From: Haemophilus influenzae
GTDB taxonomy: Bacteria; Pseudomonadota; Gammaproteobacteria; Enterobacterales; Pasteurellaceae
NCBI RefSeq assembly: GCF_001457655.1
Contig: NZ_LN831035.1
Location: forward strand, 1,364,001-1,428,000
Direction: 5' to 3'
Length of the DNA stretch: 64,000 nt
This document shows, one piece after another, positions 28,701-38,802 of the stretch (positions within the stretch are counted from its first letter, which is position 1; every line of letters starts with the position of its first letter). Below the pieces are notes generated by a model. It searched no databases. It was not told the origin of the DNA and saw only the letters and a list, made by a program, of their open reading frames with translations. The translations under genes were made by a program, and so were the position numbers.

Positions 28701-30893
28701 ATGACAACCGCAGTAACACAAGCAACTATTGATGGTTTTTTTGATGCGAGCAATGGTGATCCTTTTGCTACGCTTGGTATGCACGAAACCGAGCAAGGAA
28801 TTGAAATCCGTACGTTATTGCCAGATGCCAATCGAATGGTGGTGATTGAGCGTGAAAGTGGTAAAGAAATAACGGAACTGGATTGTGTCGATGAGCGTGG
28901 ATTTTTTGTTGGTGTTATTCCAAATTGTCGTCAATTTTTTGCTTATCAATTACAGGTTTTTTGGGGTAATGAAGCACAAATTATCGAAGATCCTTATCGT
29001 TTTCATCCAATGATTGACGATTTAGAACAATGGCTACTTTCTGAAGGATCTATGCTTCGCCCATATGAAGTGCTTGGTGCACATTTTATGGAATGTGATG
29101 GTGTGAGCGGGGTGAATTTCCGCTTGTGGGCACCTAATGCAAGACGAGTTTCTATTGTAGGCGATTTCAACTATTGGGATGGTCGCCGCCACCCGATGCG
29201 TTTCCACCCGAAAAGCGGTGTGTGGGAATTATTCCTGCCGAAAGCCAGCCTTGGTCAGCTCTATAAATTTGAATTGATTGATTGCTATGGCAATCTTCGT
29301 TTGAAAGCGGATCCTTATGCCTTTAGTTCGCAACTTCGCCCTGATACAGCTTCACAAATTAGTGCATTACCAAATGTGGTGGAAATGACGGAACAACGTC
29401 GTCAAGCAAATCAAGCAAATCAACCGATTTCTATTTATGAAGTGCATTTAGGATCTTGGCGTCGTAATTTAGAAAACAATTTTTGGCTAGATTACGATCA
29501 AATTGCTGATGAATTAATTCCTTATGTAAAAGAGATGGGCTTTACCCATATAGAATTTTTACCGCTTTCTGAATTTCCGTTTGATGGTTCTTGGGGCTAT
29601 CAACCACTTGGGCTTTATTCGCCAACCAGTCGTTTTGGCTCACCTGAGGCATTTCGCCGTTTAGTAAAACGTGCTCACGAAGCAGGCATCAACGTGATTT
29701 TAGATTGGGTGCCAGGGCATTTCCCAAGTGATACCCATGGTTTAGTCGCATTTGATGGCACAGCCTTGTATGAACATGAAGACCCTCGCGAAGGCTATCA
29801 TCAAGATTGGAATACCTTGATTTATAACTATGGACGCAACGAAGTGAAAAATTTCCTGTCCAGCAATGCCCTTTACTGGCTTGAACGCTTTGGCGTAGAT
29901 GGTATTCGCATGGATGCTGTGGCTTCAATGATCTACCGCGATTACAGCCGTGCGGAGGGCGAGTGGATTCCAAACCAATACGGCGGACGTGAAAATTTAG
30001 AAGCCATTGAGTTTTTAAAACACACCAACTGGAAAATTCACAGCGAAATGGCGGGAGCAATTTCTATTGCGGAGGAATCTACCTCTTTTGCAGGCGTAAC
30101 CCACCCAAGCGAAGACGGCGGCTTGGGCTTCAATTTCAAATGGAATATGGGCTGGATGAACGATACACTGGCTTATATGAAGCTTGACCCCATTTACCGC
30201 CAATATCATCACAACAAAATGACCTTTGGAATGGTATATCAATACAGCGAAAATTTTGTTCTACCACTTTCTCACGATGAAGTGGTTCACGGTAAATATT
30301 CACTTCTTGGCAAGATGCCAGGCGATACGTGGCAAAAATTCGCTAACTTGCGTGCATATTACGGTTATATGTGGGGCTACCCAGGCAAAAAATTGCTCTT
30401 TATGGGGAATGAATTTGCCCAAGGTCGTGAGTGGAATTATGAAGAAAGTTTGGACTGGTTCTTGCTTGATGAAAATATTGGCGGAGGTTGGCACAAAGGC
30501 GTATTGAAGCTGGTTAAAGACCTCAATCAAATTTATCAAAAAAATCGACCGCTCTTTGAGCTCGACAACTCCCCAGAGGGTTTCGATTGGCTTGTCGTTG
30601 ATGATGCGGCAAATTCTGTGTTCGCCTTTGAACGTCGCAGTTCAAACGGAGAACGTATTATTGTCGTCAGTAACTTTACCCCTGTGCCTCGCCACAATTA
30701 CCGCATCGGCGTGAATGTTGCAGGAAAATACGAAGAAATTTTAAATACCGATTCGATGTATTACGAAGGTTCAAACGTGGGCAATTTTGGTTGTGTCGCA
30801 AGTGAAAAAATCGAAAGCCACGGACGAGAAAATTCGATTTCAGTGTCCATTCCGCCGTTAGCAACAGTTTATTTGAGATTGAAGGCGAAATAA
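28701..30893 (+). CDS. glgB: 1,4-alpha-glucan branching enzyme
   Basis: 730 residues. An extra N-terminal domain (about 1-110), a CBM48 module ([19 protein letters not shown] near 135) and a GH13 barrel. Catalytic regions: [10 protein letters not shown] near 335, [16 protein letters not shown] near 403 with the nucleophile Asp, the [15 protein letters not shown] block near 450 with the acid/base Glu, and [10 protein letters not shown] near 522. Cuts alpha-1,4 chains and rejoins them as alpha-1,6 branches. AAGGAG lies 6 bases before the ATG. The second half is visibly richer in G+C than the first (32 of 60 bases at 30061-30120). Confidence 0.97.
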   Translation: MTTAVTQATIDGFFDASNGDPFATLGMHETEQGIEIRTLLPDANRMVVIERESGKEITELDCVDERGFFVGVIPNCRQFFAYQLQVFWGNEAQIIEDPYRFHPMIDDLEQWLLSEGSMLRPYEVLGAHFMECDGVSGVNFRLWAPNARRVSIVGDFNYWDGRRHPMRFHPKSGVWELFLPKASLGQLYKFELIDCYGNLRLKADPYAFSSQLRPDTASQISALPNVVEMTEQRRQANQANQPISIYEVHLGSWRRNLENNFWLDYDQIADELIPYVKEMGFTHIEFLPLSEFPFDGSWGYQPLGLYSPTSRFGSPEAFRRLVKRAHEAGINVILDWVPGHFPSDTHGLVAFDGTALYEHEDPREGYHQDWNTLIYNYGRNEVKNFLSSNALYWLERFGVDGIRMDAVASMIYRDYSRAEGEWIPNQYGGRENLEAIEFLKHTNWKIHSEMAGAISIAEESTSFAGVTHPSEDGGLGFNFKWNMGWMNDTLAYMKLDPIYRQYHHNKMTFGMVYQYSENFVLPLSHDEVVHGKYSLLGKMPGDTWQKFANLRAYYGYMWGYPGKKLLFMGNEFAQGREWNYEESLDWFLLDENIGGGWHKGVLKLVKDLNQIYQKNRPLFELDNSPEGFDWLVVDDAANSVFAFERRSSNGERIIVVSNFTPVPRHNYRIGVNVAGKYEEILNTDSMYYEGSNVGNFGCVASEKIESHGRENSISVSIPPLATVYLRLKAK

Positions 30894-30907
30894 TCCGAAT
30901 AGATAAA

Positions 30908-30978
30908 TTGTAGGGGCGAATTACATTCGCCCTGATAAACCACCGATGTTTTTGGGCAAATGTCATTTGCCCCTACAA
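30908..30978. repeat. Palindromic dispersed-repeat-like element between glgB and glgX
   Basis: Outer arms TTGTAGGGGC (30908-30917) and GCCCCTACAA (30969-30978) are exact inverted repeats. Each side also holds a smaller palindrome: GGGCGAATTACATTCGCCC on the left and GGGCAAATGTCATTTGCCC on the right. The element of 71 bases nearly fills the 98-base gap. The structure resembles a small miniature inverted-repeat element or REP-like sequence, and the transcript would form a long hairpin between glgB and glgX. Confidence 0.65.
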
Positions 30979-30991
30979 AAGCGATAAAAAT

Positions 30992-32968
30992 ATGTTCAAA
31001 ATCTACAACAACGGCAATCCTATTCCAATGGGATACTCACAAGCGGTCGAAAACAACGTGCAAATTACCAATTTCGCCCTGTTTTCCGCTGCGGCAATAG
31101 GCGTAGAACTTTGCCTTTTTGACGAACAAAATCAAGAAACACGCTTGCCGATGGTGCGTACTAAAAATGTGTGGCATTTGGCGGTAACTGGCGTGAAAAC
31201 TGGTACGGAATATGGATTTCGTATTCACGGCGAATTTGCCAACCCGAATAAATTAATGCTCGATCCCTATGCGAAAGCCGTAAATGGTAAACCTGATTTA
31301 AGTAGCGAAGAAAGTTGTTCTTGGTTCTTGCTTTCGGATAATCGCGACAACGCGCATCTTGCCCCAAGAGCGGTTGTGATTTCGGAAGATTTTAATTGGG
31401 AAAATGATACTTTACCCAATACGCCTTGGGCTGAAACCATTGTGTATGAATTACACGTTAAAGGGTTTAGCCAGTTAAACGAGAAAATCCCTGCGGCGTT
31501 GCGTGGTACTTATACTGGATTAGCACATCCTGTGAATTTGGCGTATTTGAAAGAATTAGGCGTAACTGCGGTGGAGTTGCTGCCTGTAAATTTCCATATA
31601 AATGAACCGCACTTACAGGCACGAGGCTTACAAAATTATTGGGGATACAATCCCTTAGCGATGTTTGCGGTGGAACCTAAATATGCGGCAACAAATAATC
31701 CATTAGCTGAATTTAAAGCGATGGTAAAGGCGTTTCACAATGAGGGTATTGAAGTTATCTTAGATGTGGTGTTTAACCATTCTGCAGAATCAGAGCAAAC
31801 TTACCCAACATTCTGCCAGCGTGGTATTGATGATCAAACTTACTATTGGCGCAACGATCAAGGGCGTTATATCAATTGGACAGGCTGCGGCAATATGCTC
31901 AATTTATCCTCTGATGTAGGGCGAAAGTGGGTGGTGGATTGCCTGCGTTATTGGGTGGAGCAATGCCACATTGATGGTTTCCGTTTTGATTTAGCCTCCG
32001 TGCTTGGTCGTGATACACCAGATTTTAATTCGTCAGCTCAGCTTTTTACTGACATAAAAAATGAGCCAAGTTTACAAAATATTAAATTGATTGCCGAGCC
32101 TTGGGATATTGGACATTACGGTTATCAAGTCGGCAATTTCCCAAGTTATTTTGCCGAATGGAACGACCGATTCCGTGATGATCTCTGCCGTTTCTGGCTA
32201 TGGAAAAGTGGCGAAATCGGTGCATTTGCAGAACGTTTTGCAGGCTCTATCGATTTATTTAAGAAAAATGACCGCTTGCCACATACTACACTTAATTTTA
32301 TTACCGCTCACGATGGTTTTACGCTTAAAGATTTAGTGAGTTACAACCAAAAACATAATGAAGCGAACGGCGAAGAAAATCACGACGGCAGAAACGAAAA
32401 TTACAGTTACAACCACGGAGTAGAAGGTTCTACAGAATCCCTTTCTGAACCGCAAAAAAGTGCGGTGGAAAATAACCGCACTTTTGCACAAAGTGGATTA
32501 TTAATGAGTTTATTGCTGGCGAATGGCGCACCTATGCTTTTGGCGGGCGATGAGTTCGGCAACACTCAATATGGTAACAATAATGCTTATTGCCAAGATA
32601 ACGAGATTACTTGGCTGAAATGGGCAAATTTTAACGAAGAATTATTTGAACTGACCAAGCAAACGATCGCACTCCGCAAAAGAATGGGCAGTTTAAACCA
32701 AGATCAATGGTGGTCGGATGAGAATGTGCAATGGCTTAACATTGCAGGCGAACCGATGACAGTTGAAGATTGGCAAAATCAACAAACCAAAGCATTACAG
32801 GTGGTTTTAGACAATCGTTGGCTTTTGTTGATTAATGCCAAAGCCGAAGGTCAGGTGTTTCACTTGCCTAATGGGAAATGGAAGCCCCAAATCGGCACAC
32901 ATAATGTAACCCTTGAAGAACAAGCCGAACTTAGTTCAATGGGCTTTTGTATGCTGAATGACGAATAA
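30992..32968 (+). CDS. glgX: Glycogen debranching enzyme
   Basis: 658 residues (657 in E. coli), isoamylase-type GH13. A CBM48 module occupies about 15-110. Catalytic regions: VILDVVFNHSAE near 251, DGFRFDLASVLGRDT near 331 with the nucleophile Asp, LIAEPWDIG near 367 with the acid/base Glu, and FITAHDGFTLKDLV near 433. Removes alpha-1,6 stubs from phosphorylase limit dextrins. An Actinobacillus-type uptake signal ACAAGCGGT is at 31039 near its start; a Hin-type inverted pair at 32458-32483 encodes SAVENNRT. No strong ribosome site before ATG 30992. Confidence 0.96.
   Translation: MFKIYNNGNPIPMGYSQAVENNVQITNFALFSAAAIGVELCLFDEQNQETRLPMVRTKNVWHLAVTGVKTGTEYGFRIHGEFANPNKLMLDPYAKAVNGKPDLSSEESCSWFLLSDNRDNAHLAPRAVVISEDFNWENDTLPNTPWAETIVYELHVKGFSQLNEKIPAALRGTYTGLAHPVNLAYLKELGVTAVELLPVNFHINEPHLQARGLQNYWGYNPLAMFAVEPKYAATNNPLAEFKAMVKAFHNEGIEVILDVVFNHSAESEQTYPTFCQRGIDDQTYYWRNDQGRYINWTGCGNMLNLSSDVGRKWVVDCLRYWVEQCHIDGFRFDLASVLGRDTPDFNSSAQLFTDIKNEPSLQNIKLIAEPWDIGHYGYQVGNFPSYFAEWNDRFRDDLCRFWLWKSGEIGAFAERFAGSIDLFKKNDRLPHTTLNFITAHDGFTLKDLVSYNQKHNEANGEENHDGRNENYSYNHGVEGSTESLSEPQKSAVENNRTFAQSGLLMSLLLANGAPMLLAGDEFGNTQYGNNNAYCQDNEITWLKWANFNEELFELTKQTIALRKRMGSLNQDQWWSDENVQWLNIAGEPMTVEDWQNQQTKALQVVLDNRWLLLINAKAEGQVFHLPNGKWKPQIGTHNVTLEEQAELSSMGFCMLNDE
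31039..31047 (+). repeat. Actinobacillus-type uptake signal ACAAGCGGT in glgX
   Basis: ACAAGCGGT followed by C, the Apl-subclade core, in a genome whose signals are otherwise AAGTGCGGT. Related copies: 32271-32279 (GCAAGCGGT, minus strand), 35860-35868 (minus), 35882-35890, and the extended form at 35974-36005. Confidence 0.75.
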
Positions 32969-32990
32969 CAATAAGACTATGGAGATCCTT

Positions 32991-34292
32991 ATGAAATCTG
33001 GCGACCTTAACAAATATGATTTAGTTAAAAACACTTTGGTGCTTGTACTTGCAGGTGGACGTGGTTCACGTTTACACGAATTGACAGATAAACGTGCAAA
33101 ACCAGCGCTTTATTTTGGTGGTAATCGTCGCATTATTGATTTCGCACTTTCTAATTGTATTAACTCAGGTTTAAACCGAATTGGGGTCGTGACTCAATAT
33201 GCGGCACACTCCTTGCTTCGTCATTTGCAAACAGGATGGTCTTTTTTACCACAAGAGAGAGGGGAATTTGTCGATATGTTGCCAGCTCGTCAGCAAATTG
33301 ACGATTCTACTTGGTATCGTGGCACGGCGGATGCGGTATATCAAAATATGGCTATTATTAAAAATCACTATCGCCCGAAATATATTTTGATCTTAGCGGG
33401 CGACCATATTTACAAACAAGATTACAGCGTGATGTTAATGGATCACGTCAATAGTGGGGCAAAATGTACTATTGGTTGCATTGAAGTGCCCCGTTCTGAA
33501 GCACACGAATTTGGCGTAATGGCTGTAAACGAAAACTTGAAAGTAAAAGCTTTCGTGGAAAAACCAAAAGATCCGCCAGCAATGGTGGGTAAACCTGATG
33601 TTTCGCTTACTTCAATGGGGATTTATGTGTTTGATGCGGATTATCTTTACAAAATGTTAGATCGTGAAGTTGGCACCCCGAACACCAGCCACGATTTCGG
33701 TAAAGATGTATTGCCAAAATGTTTAGAAGAAGGCGCGCTTTATGCTCACCCATTTAGCCGTTCTTGCATGGGACGCAACACCGAGGGCGAAATTTACTGG
33801 CGTGATGTAGGGACACTTGATAGCTTCTGGCAATCTAATATCGACTTAGTCTCTGAAAATCCACAATTAGATATTTACGACCAAAGCTGGCCAATTCGTG
33901 GTAATCCGGTTCAGGCTTATCCGTCTAAATTCTTCTATAAACACTCTAACGTGCACCCAGTAGATAACTCATTGATTGGCGGGGGCTGTGTGATTACCGA
34001 TGCATCGATCAGCAATTCCGTGCTTTTTGATCGCATTAAAATTGATTCCTTTTCAAAAGTCGATCACTGCGTGGTGTTACCACAAGTTAAAATCGGTAAA
34101 AATTGCGTGTTGAAAAATTGTATTATCGACCGCGAATGCGAAATTCCTGATGGTATGCAAATTGGTGTGGATATGGAAGAAGATAAAAATCGCTTCCGTA
34201 TTAGCTCAACAGGCAAAGTCATTCTTGTAACCCCGAAAATGCTAAAGATACTTGAGGGACACGAGATTGGCGAAGAAGGTCATTTAGATTAG
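32991..34292 (+). CDS. glgC: Glucose-1-phosphate adenylyltransferase
   Basis: 433 residues (431 in E. coli). Makes ADP-glucose from glucose-1-phosphate and ATP, the committed step of glycogen synthesis. Nucleotidyltransferase motif LAGGRGSRLHELTDKRAKPA starts near residue 21; FVEKP near 195 is the sugar-phosphate site; a left-handed beta-helix forms the C-terminus. I choose ATG 32991 because GGAG at 32981-32984 fits it; in-frame ATGs at 32958 and 32979 are upstream, the first overlapping glgX. Confidence 0.95.
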   Translation: MKSGDLNKYDLVKNTLVLVLAGGRGSRLHELTDKRAKPALYFGGNRRIIDFALSNCINSGLNRIGVVTQYAAHSLLRHLQTGWSFLPQERGEFVDMLPARQQIDDSTWYRGTADAVYQNMAIIKNHYRPKYILILAGDHIYKQDYSVMLMDHVNSGAKCTIGCIEVPRSEAHEFGVMAVNENLKVKAFVEKPKDPPAMVGKPDVSLTSMGIYVFDADYLYKMLDREVGTPNTSHDFGKDVLPKCLEEGALYAHPFSRSCMGRNTEGEIYWRDVGTLDSFWQSNIDLVSENPQLDIYDQSWPIRGNPVQAYPSKFFYKHSNVHPVDNSLIGGGCVITDASISNSVLFDRIKIDSFSKVDHCVVLPQVKIGKNCVLKNCIIDRECEIPDGMQIGVDMEEDKNRFRISSTGKVILVTPKMLKILEGHEIGEEGHLD

Positions 34293-34298
34293 TTAGGA

Positions 34299-34351
34299 AA
34301 AGTGCGGTCAAAATTAACCGCACTTTCTGAATCCCTCTTTAGCAAAGAGGG
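34299..34351 (+). repeat. Uptake-signal inverted pair plus GC-rich hairpin between glgC and glgA
   Basis: AAAGTGCGGT and ACCGCACTTT (34299-34326) form one hairpin; CCCTCTTT-AGC-AAAGAGGG (34333-34351) forms a second, followed by more G. Neither has a T run, so they are probably not strong terminators; the second resembles dispersed palindromes of the kind seen before queF. Confidence 0.55.
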
Positions 34352-34399
34352 GGGGCTGATCGAGCATTATTCATATTTATAGGGAAAATAAAAAACTCA

Positions 34400-35830
34400 A
34401 TGAAAATACTACACGTTTGTTCGGAACTCTATCCGCTCTTAAAAACAGGCGGGCTTGCCGATGTTTTAGGGGCATTACCCCAAGCACAGAACCAAATTGG
34501 GCTAGATGCTCGCGTTTTATTGCCTGCTTATCCCGCAATTATAGCAGGCATTCAGAATACTCAAGTGGTTGCCGAATTTGACAACTTCGCTGGGCACGTG
34601 GTGTTGCGTTATGGAGAATATAATGGTGTCGGGATCTATTTGATTGACGCACCGCACTTATACGGTCGCGAAGGCAATCCTTATCACGATGCCTATTACA
34701 ACGACTACGGCGACAACTACAAACGTTTTGCTTTGCTCGGTTGGGTGGGGGCAGAATTAGCCACAGGTTTAGATAGCTGGTGGCGTGCAGAAGTGGTACA
34801 CGCTCATGATTGGCACGCAGGTTTGTGTGCAGCATATCTGTTCAACAAAGGTCGCCCTGCGAAATCGGTGTTCACCATTCACAACTTGGCATATCAAGGG
34901 CAGTTTTCTTATCATCATTTGTATGAAATCGGCTTGCCGACAGGGATGTTCCACGTAGAAGGCTTGGAATTATTTGGGCAGATTTCTTACTTGAAATCAG
35001 GTTTGTTCTATTCTGATGCAAGCACGGCAGTTAGCCCAACTTATGCAGAAGAAATCACGACACCAGAATTTGCCTACGGTTTGCAAGGCTTGCTTTCTGG
35101 CTTAAAAGCTCAAGGTCGTTTGGTGGGGATTTTAAATGGTGTGGACGAAAATATTTGGCATCCGAACGTGGATCAATACATTCCGCACCATTACAAGCTC
35201 AAATATATGGCAGGCAAAAAGAAAAACAAAGCCGAACTGCAAGCCTATTTCAATTTGCCACAAGATGAATCTGCCTTGGCATTTGTGATGGTTACCCGTT
35301 TAACCGAGCAAAAAGGTGTTGATTTATTAATCGAAAGTGCAGACGAAATCGTCAAACAAGGCGGTCAGTTGATGATTTTAGGTTCAGGTGCACCGCACTT
35401 TGAACAAGGTATTCGTGAGCTTGCTGAACGTTATCCGCAAAATATTGCGGTAAAAATCGGCTACGATGAAGCCCTTTCGCATTTAATGGTGGCAGGTGGC
35501 GATGTGATTTTAGTGCCAAGTCGTTTCGAGCCTTGTGGCTTAACCCAACTTTATGGTTTGCAATATGGCACACTGCCACTTGTTCGTAAAACAGGTGGTT
35601 TAGCGGATACGGTGGTGGATAGCACTTCAGAAAGCATCAAAGCTCGCACCGCAACAGGTTTTGTGTTTGAAAGTGCAACGCCTGAAGCTCTCCGCCATTG
35701 CTTGCAACGTGCCTTTGCCTTATGGCAAAAACCGCGTGCATGGGCGATGGTTCGTACAGATGCAATGGAACAAGACTTCAGCTGGCGTAAGGCTGCAGAG
35801 CAATATAGAACACTTTATGAACGCTTGTAG
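34400..35830 (+). CDS. glgA: Glycogen synthase (ADP-glucose)
   Basis: 476 residues (477 in E. coli), GT5 family. The N-terminal KTGGLADVLGALP motif (residues 15-27) binds ADP-glucose; HDWHAGL near 137; the C-terminal GT-B lobe has SRFEPCGLTQLYGLQYGT near 374 with the catalytic Glu. Extends alpha-1,4 chains. G+C is locally raised (32 of 60 bases at 34801-34860). GGGAAAA precedes the ATG. A terminator of Actinobacillus-type arms follows. Confidence 0.97.
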   Translation: MKILHVCSELYPLLKTGGLADVLGALPQAQNQIGLDARVLLPAYPAIIAGIQNTQVVAEFDNFAGHVVLRYGEYNGVGIYLIDAPHLYGREGNPYHDAYYNDYGDNYKRFALLGWVGAELATGLDSWWRAEVVHAHDWHAGLCAAYLFNKGRPAKSVFTIHNLAYQGQFSYHHLYEIGLPTGMFHVEGLELFGQISYLKSGLFYSDASTAVSPTYAEEITTPEFAYGLQGLLSGLKAQGRLVGILNGVDENIWHPNVDQYIPHHYKLKYMAGKKKNKAELQAYFNLPQDESALAFVMVTRLTEQKGVDLLIESADEIVKQGGQLMILGSGAPHFEQGIRELAERYPQNIAVKIGYDEALSHLMVAGGDVILVPSRFEPCGLTQLYGLQYGTLPLVRKTGGLADTVVDSTSESIKARTATGFVFESATPEALRHCLQRAFALWQKPRAWAMVRTDAMEQDFSWRKAAEQYRTLYERL

Positions 35831-35856
35831 TTTTATTCGTAAACTTTCTTAACAAT

Positions 35857-35909
35857 CACACCGCTTGTGAAAGAATATTTTGCAAGCGGTGTGGTTGTGC
35901 TTGTTTTTT
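35857..35909 (+). terminator. Terminator of glgA built from Actinobacillus-type uptake-signal arms
   Basis: CACACCGCTTG (35857-35867) and CAAGCGGTGTG (35883-35893) form an exact 11-base stem, then GTTGTGCTTGTTTTTT. The arms contain ACAAGCGGT and GCAAGCGGT, the Apl-type core, where every comparable terminator elsewhere in the window uses the Hin-type AAGTGCGGT. Confidence 0.8.
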
Positions 35910-35941
35910 GCAAAGATAAGCATAAAATTCGAACTACTTTT

Positions 35942-36038
35942 GTAGGCTGTGTAAACAACATTCACGCATTCAAAGAGCGGTCAAATTTTGATTGATTTTT
36001 GCAAACGTGCGTGAATTTTGAAAATTCACACACCCTAC
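35942..36038. repeat. Inverted-repeat element between glgA and glgP
   Basis: GTAGGCTGTGTAAA (35942-35955) is matched by the complement of TTCACACACCCTAC (36025-36038) at 12 of 14 bases. Inside are a long palindrome around 36006-36034 and an Apl-type extended uptake signal (AGAGCGGTCAAATTTTG at 35974, then TTTTTGCAAA up to 36005). Looks like a small mobile or REP-like unit. Confidence 0.5.
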
Positions 36039-36076
36039 GTTAATCATTTCTTAGCATTCTAATAGAGGTTTTACCT

Positions 36077-38542
36077 ATGATAATGGATAACTTTGATTCT
36101 CCATTCCAATATAATCGTCCTGAAATGACCGTTGAAGCGATTAAAAAATCAATCGTTTACAAACTTATTTTCTTAATCGGTCGCTCTCCACGTGAAGCCA
36201 GCCAACGCGATTGGCTCAATGCAACACTTCACGCTGTGCGTGATTTAGTAACAGAGGGTTGGATCACTACTGCTCGCCAAACTCGAGCAGAAGATTCTCG
36301 CCGTGTTTACTACCTTTCAATGGAATTTTTAATCGGGCGTACGCTATCTAATGCAATGATTGCAGAAGGCATTTATGGATTAGCACAGGAAGCACTTTCT
36401 GAATTAAATGTGGATTTAGAAGAAGTTTTAGAAAAAGAAGTAGATCCTGGCTTGGGCAATGGTGGTTTAGGTCGTTTAGCCGCTTGTTTTATGGATTCTA
36501 TTGCGACCCTTGGTTTACCGGGTATGGGCTACGGTATTCGTTATGAATATGGTATGTTCCGCCAAAAAATTGAAAATGGTCAGCAAGTCGAGCGTCCTGA
36601 TGCATGGCTTGAAAAAGGAGCACCTTGGGAATTTATTCGTCCATCTAAACGCTTTACCGTAGAATTTGGTGGAAACATTCATTTCGAAGGCAAAAAATGT
36701 ATTTGGCAAGATACCGAAAAAGTAACCGCACTTGCTTACGATCAAATGATCCCAGGTTATCAAAATAATTCTGCAGCAACATTACGTTTATGGTCGGCAC
36801 ACGCAGGCGAAGTGTTTAACCTTGCCGACTTCAACCGTGGCGAACATTTAGCCGCATTAGAAGAGCACTCCGCAAATAAAAATTTATCACGTGTACTTTA
36901 CCCTGATGATTCTACTTGGAATGGTCGCGAATTGCGTTTACGTCAAGAGTATTTCTTAGTCTCTGCATCGCTTCAAGATATTTTACGCCGTCACAAACGC
37001 ACCCACGACAGCCTTGAAAACTTGGCGGATAAAGTGGCGATCCACTTAAATGATACCCACCCAGCGTTAGCGATTCCTGAATTAATGCGTATTTTAGTGG
37101 ACGATGAAGGTTTCGAGTGGAAAAAAGCGTGGGAGATGACGCGTAACATTTTCTCTTACACCTGCCATACTTTAATGTCCGAAGCGTTAGAAACTTGGCC
37201 TGTGGAAATGATGGCAAAAATCTTGCCACGTCATTTACAGATGATTTTTGAAATTAACGATCACTTCTTAGAATATGTCCGCACTTATGTAACGACTGAC
37301 AACGATTTTATCCGCCGTGTTTCTCTTATCGAAGAAGGCTACCAACGCAAAGTGCGTATGGGATGGCTATCCGTAGTAGGTTCACACAAAATCAACGGGG
37401 TTGCCGAAATTCATTCCGATTTAATGGTAACTTCAACCTTTGCAGATTTTGCTCGTATTTTCCCAGAACGCTTTACCAACGTAACAAACGGTATCACACC
37501 GCGTCGTTGGTTAGCCGTGGCGAACCCACAATTAGCCGCATTGTTTGATAAATATATCGGTTCAGAATGGCGTTGTGATTTAAGTCAAATCGAAAAACTT
37601 AAACCATTTACGCAAGAAAAAGCATTTAAAGAGGCTGTTGCTGACATTAAATTTGCTAATAAAGTGAAATTAGCGGAATACGTAAAACGCGAGTTAGGGG
37701 TAGAGCTTGATCCGCACGCCTTATTTGACGTGCAAGTAAAACGTATTCACGAATATAAACGCCAAATGTTGAACGTATTACATATTATCGCTCGCTACAA
37801 TGAAATGCTTGCCAGCCCTGAAAAAGATTGGCAACCGCGCGTATTTATTTTAGCAGGTAAAGCAGCTTCGGCTTACTATGCTGCGAAACAAACGATCCAT
37901 TTAATTAATGATGTTGCTAATGTCATCAATAATGATGAGCGTTTGAAAGGCCGTTTAAAAGTTGTATTTATTCCAAATTACAGCGTAAGCCTTGCGCAGT
38001 TGATTATTCCTGCAGCAGATATTTCTGAGCAAATATCCCTTGCTGGTACTGAAGCATCAGGCACCAGTAATATGAAATTTGCCTTAAATGGAGCATTGAC
38101 ACTCGGTACACTTGACGGTGCGAACGTAGAGATCTTGGAAAACGTGGGTGAAGATAACATCTTTATTTTCGGTAACACAGTGGAACAAGTTGAACAACTT
38201 CGTCGAGAAGGGTATCGATCATTTGAATACTATCAAAACGATGCTCAATTACGCACAGTCGTGGATCAAATTATTGAGGGTAAATTCTCACCCGAAGATC
38301 CTCAACGTTATCATCAATTATTACAAGGCTTGCAATACCACGATTATTATCAAGCTTTTGCTGATTTCCGTAGTTATGTAGAAACTCAAAAAGCCGTAGA
38401 TGAAAAATACAAACAACGCGACCAATGGATTGAAAGCACTATTCAAAATATCGTGAATATGGGCTTCTTCTCGTCTGATCGCACAATTAAAGAGTATGCG
38501 GAGAGAATTTGGAAAGTTGAGCCTGTTCAATTAGATGATTAA
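36077..38542 (+). CDS. glgP: Glycogen phosphorylase
   Basis: 821 residues, GT35 family. Releases glucose-1-phosphate from alpha-1,4 chains. Visible family blocks: the [15 protein letters not shown] stretch near 134, [15 protein letters not shown] near 330, [14 protein letters not shown] near 555, and the PLP site [20 protein letters not shown] near 660 with the Schiff-base lysine in NMKF. AGAGG lies 9 bases before ATG 36077; a second ATG is two codons on. It has its own upstream region after the glgA terminator. Confidence 0.97.
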   Translation: MIMDNFDSPFQYNRPEMTVEAIKKSIVYKLIFLIGRSPREASQRDWLNATLHAVRDLVTEGWITTARQTRAEDSRRVYYLSMEFLIGRTLSNAMIAEGIYGLAQEALSELNVDLEEVLEKEVDPGLGNGGLGRLAACFMDSIATLGLPGMGYGIRYEYGMFRQKIENGQQVERPDAWLEKGAPWEFIRPSKRFTVEFGGNIHFEGKKCIWQDTEKVTALAYDQMIPGYQNNSAATLRLWSAHAGEVFNLADFNRGEHLAALEEHSANKNLSRVLYPDDSTWNGRELRLRQEYFLVSASLQDILRRHKRTHDSLENLADKVAIHLNDTHPALAIPELMRILVDDEGFEWKKAWEMTRNIFSYTCHTLMSEALETWPVEMMAKILPRHLQMIFEINDHFLEYVRTYVTTDNDFIRRVSLIEEGYQRKVRMGWLSVVGSHKINGVAEIHSDLMVTSTFADFARIFPERFTNVTNGITPRRWLAVANPQLAALFDKYIGSEWRCDLSQIEKLKPFTQEKAFKEAVADIKFANKVKLAEYVKRELGVELDPHALFDVQVKRIHEYKRQMLNVLHIIARYNEMLASPEKDWQPRVFILAGKAASAYYAAKQTIHLINDVANVINNDERLKGRLKVVFIPNYSVSLAQLIIPAADISEQISLAGTEASGTSNMKFALNGALTLGTLDGANVEILENVGEDNIFIFGNTVEQVEQLRREGYRSFEYYQNDAQLRTVVDQIIEGKFSPEDPQRYHQLLQGLQYHDYYQAFADFRSYVETQKAVDEKYKQRDQWIESTIQNIVNMGFFSSDRTIKEYAERIWKVEPVQLDD

Positions 38543-38555
38543 TAATAAAATTAAA

Positions 38556-38589
38556 AACACCACAAGTTTTTTACTTGTGGTGTTTTTTT
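38556..38589 (+). terminator. Terminator of glgP
   Basis: AACACCACAAG (38556-38566) and CTTGTGGTGTT (38574-38584) form an 11-base stem followed by TTTTT. Confidence 0.9.
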
Positions 38590-38635
38590 ATGGAAAGTGC
38601 GGTAAATTTTTGAGATGTTTTTATGTGGGATTTTT

Positions 38636-38651
38636 CGTGATCCCTATCACA
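38636..38651 (+). promoter_or_regulatory. Candidate CRP site upstream of pntAB
   Basis: CGTGA-TCCCTA-TCACA matches the CRP consensus at nine of ten bases, 152 bases before pntA. The distance is on the long side and CRP control of pntAB is not something I know to be established. Confidence 0.4.
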
Positions 38652-38802
38652 ATATCTTGTAAAACCACTTAAAAACGTTACCTATTTTCATTCAATTAAT
38701 GATACATTTGCATCCGTTTGACTTTTTGTCATTTTAACGATGAATAGGCGAAGGTTTGTTCATTAATTTCATTAACCCAATCATCAATCAGAGGGAAACA
38801 GT

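Noticed and set aside
29403..29423. Short tandem repeat in glgB (RQANQANQ)
   Set aside because: Nine-base unit, two copies, a multiple of three; no frame effect and no sign of instability.
33061..33120. Internal frames within glgC and other genes on the same strand
   Set aside because: They are out-of-frame shadows of strongly conserved proteins.
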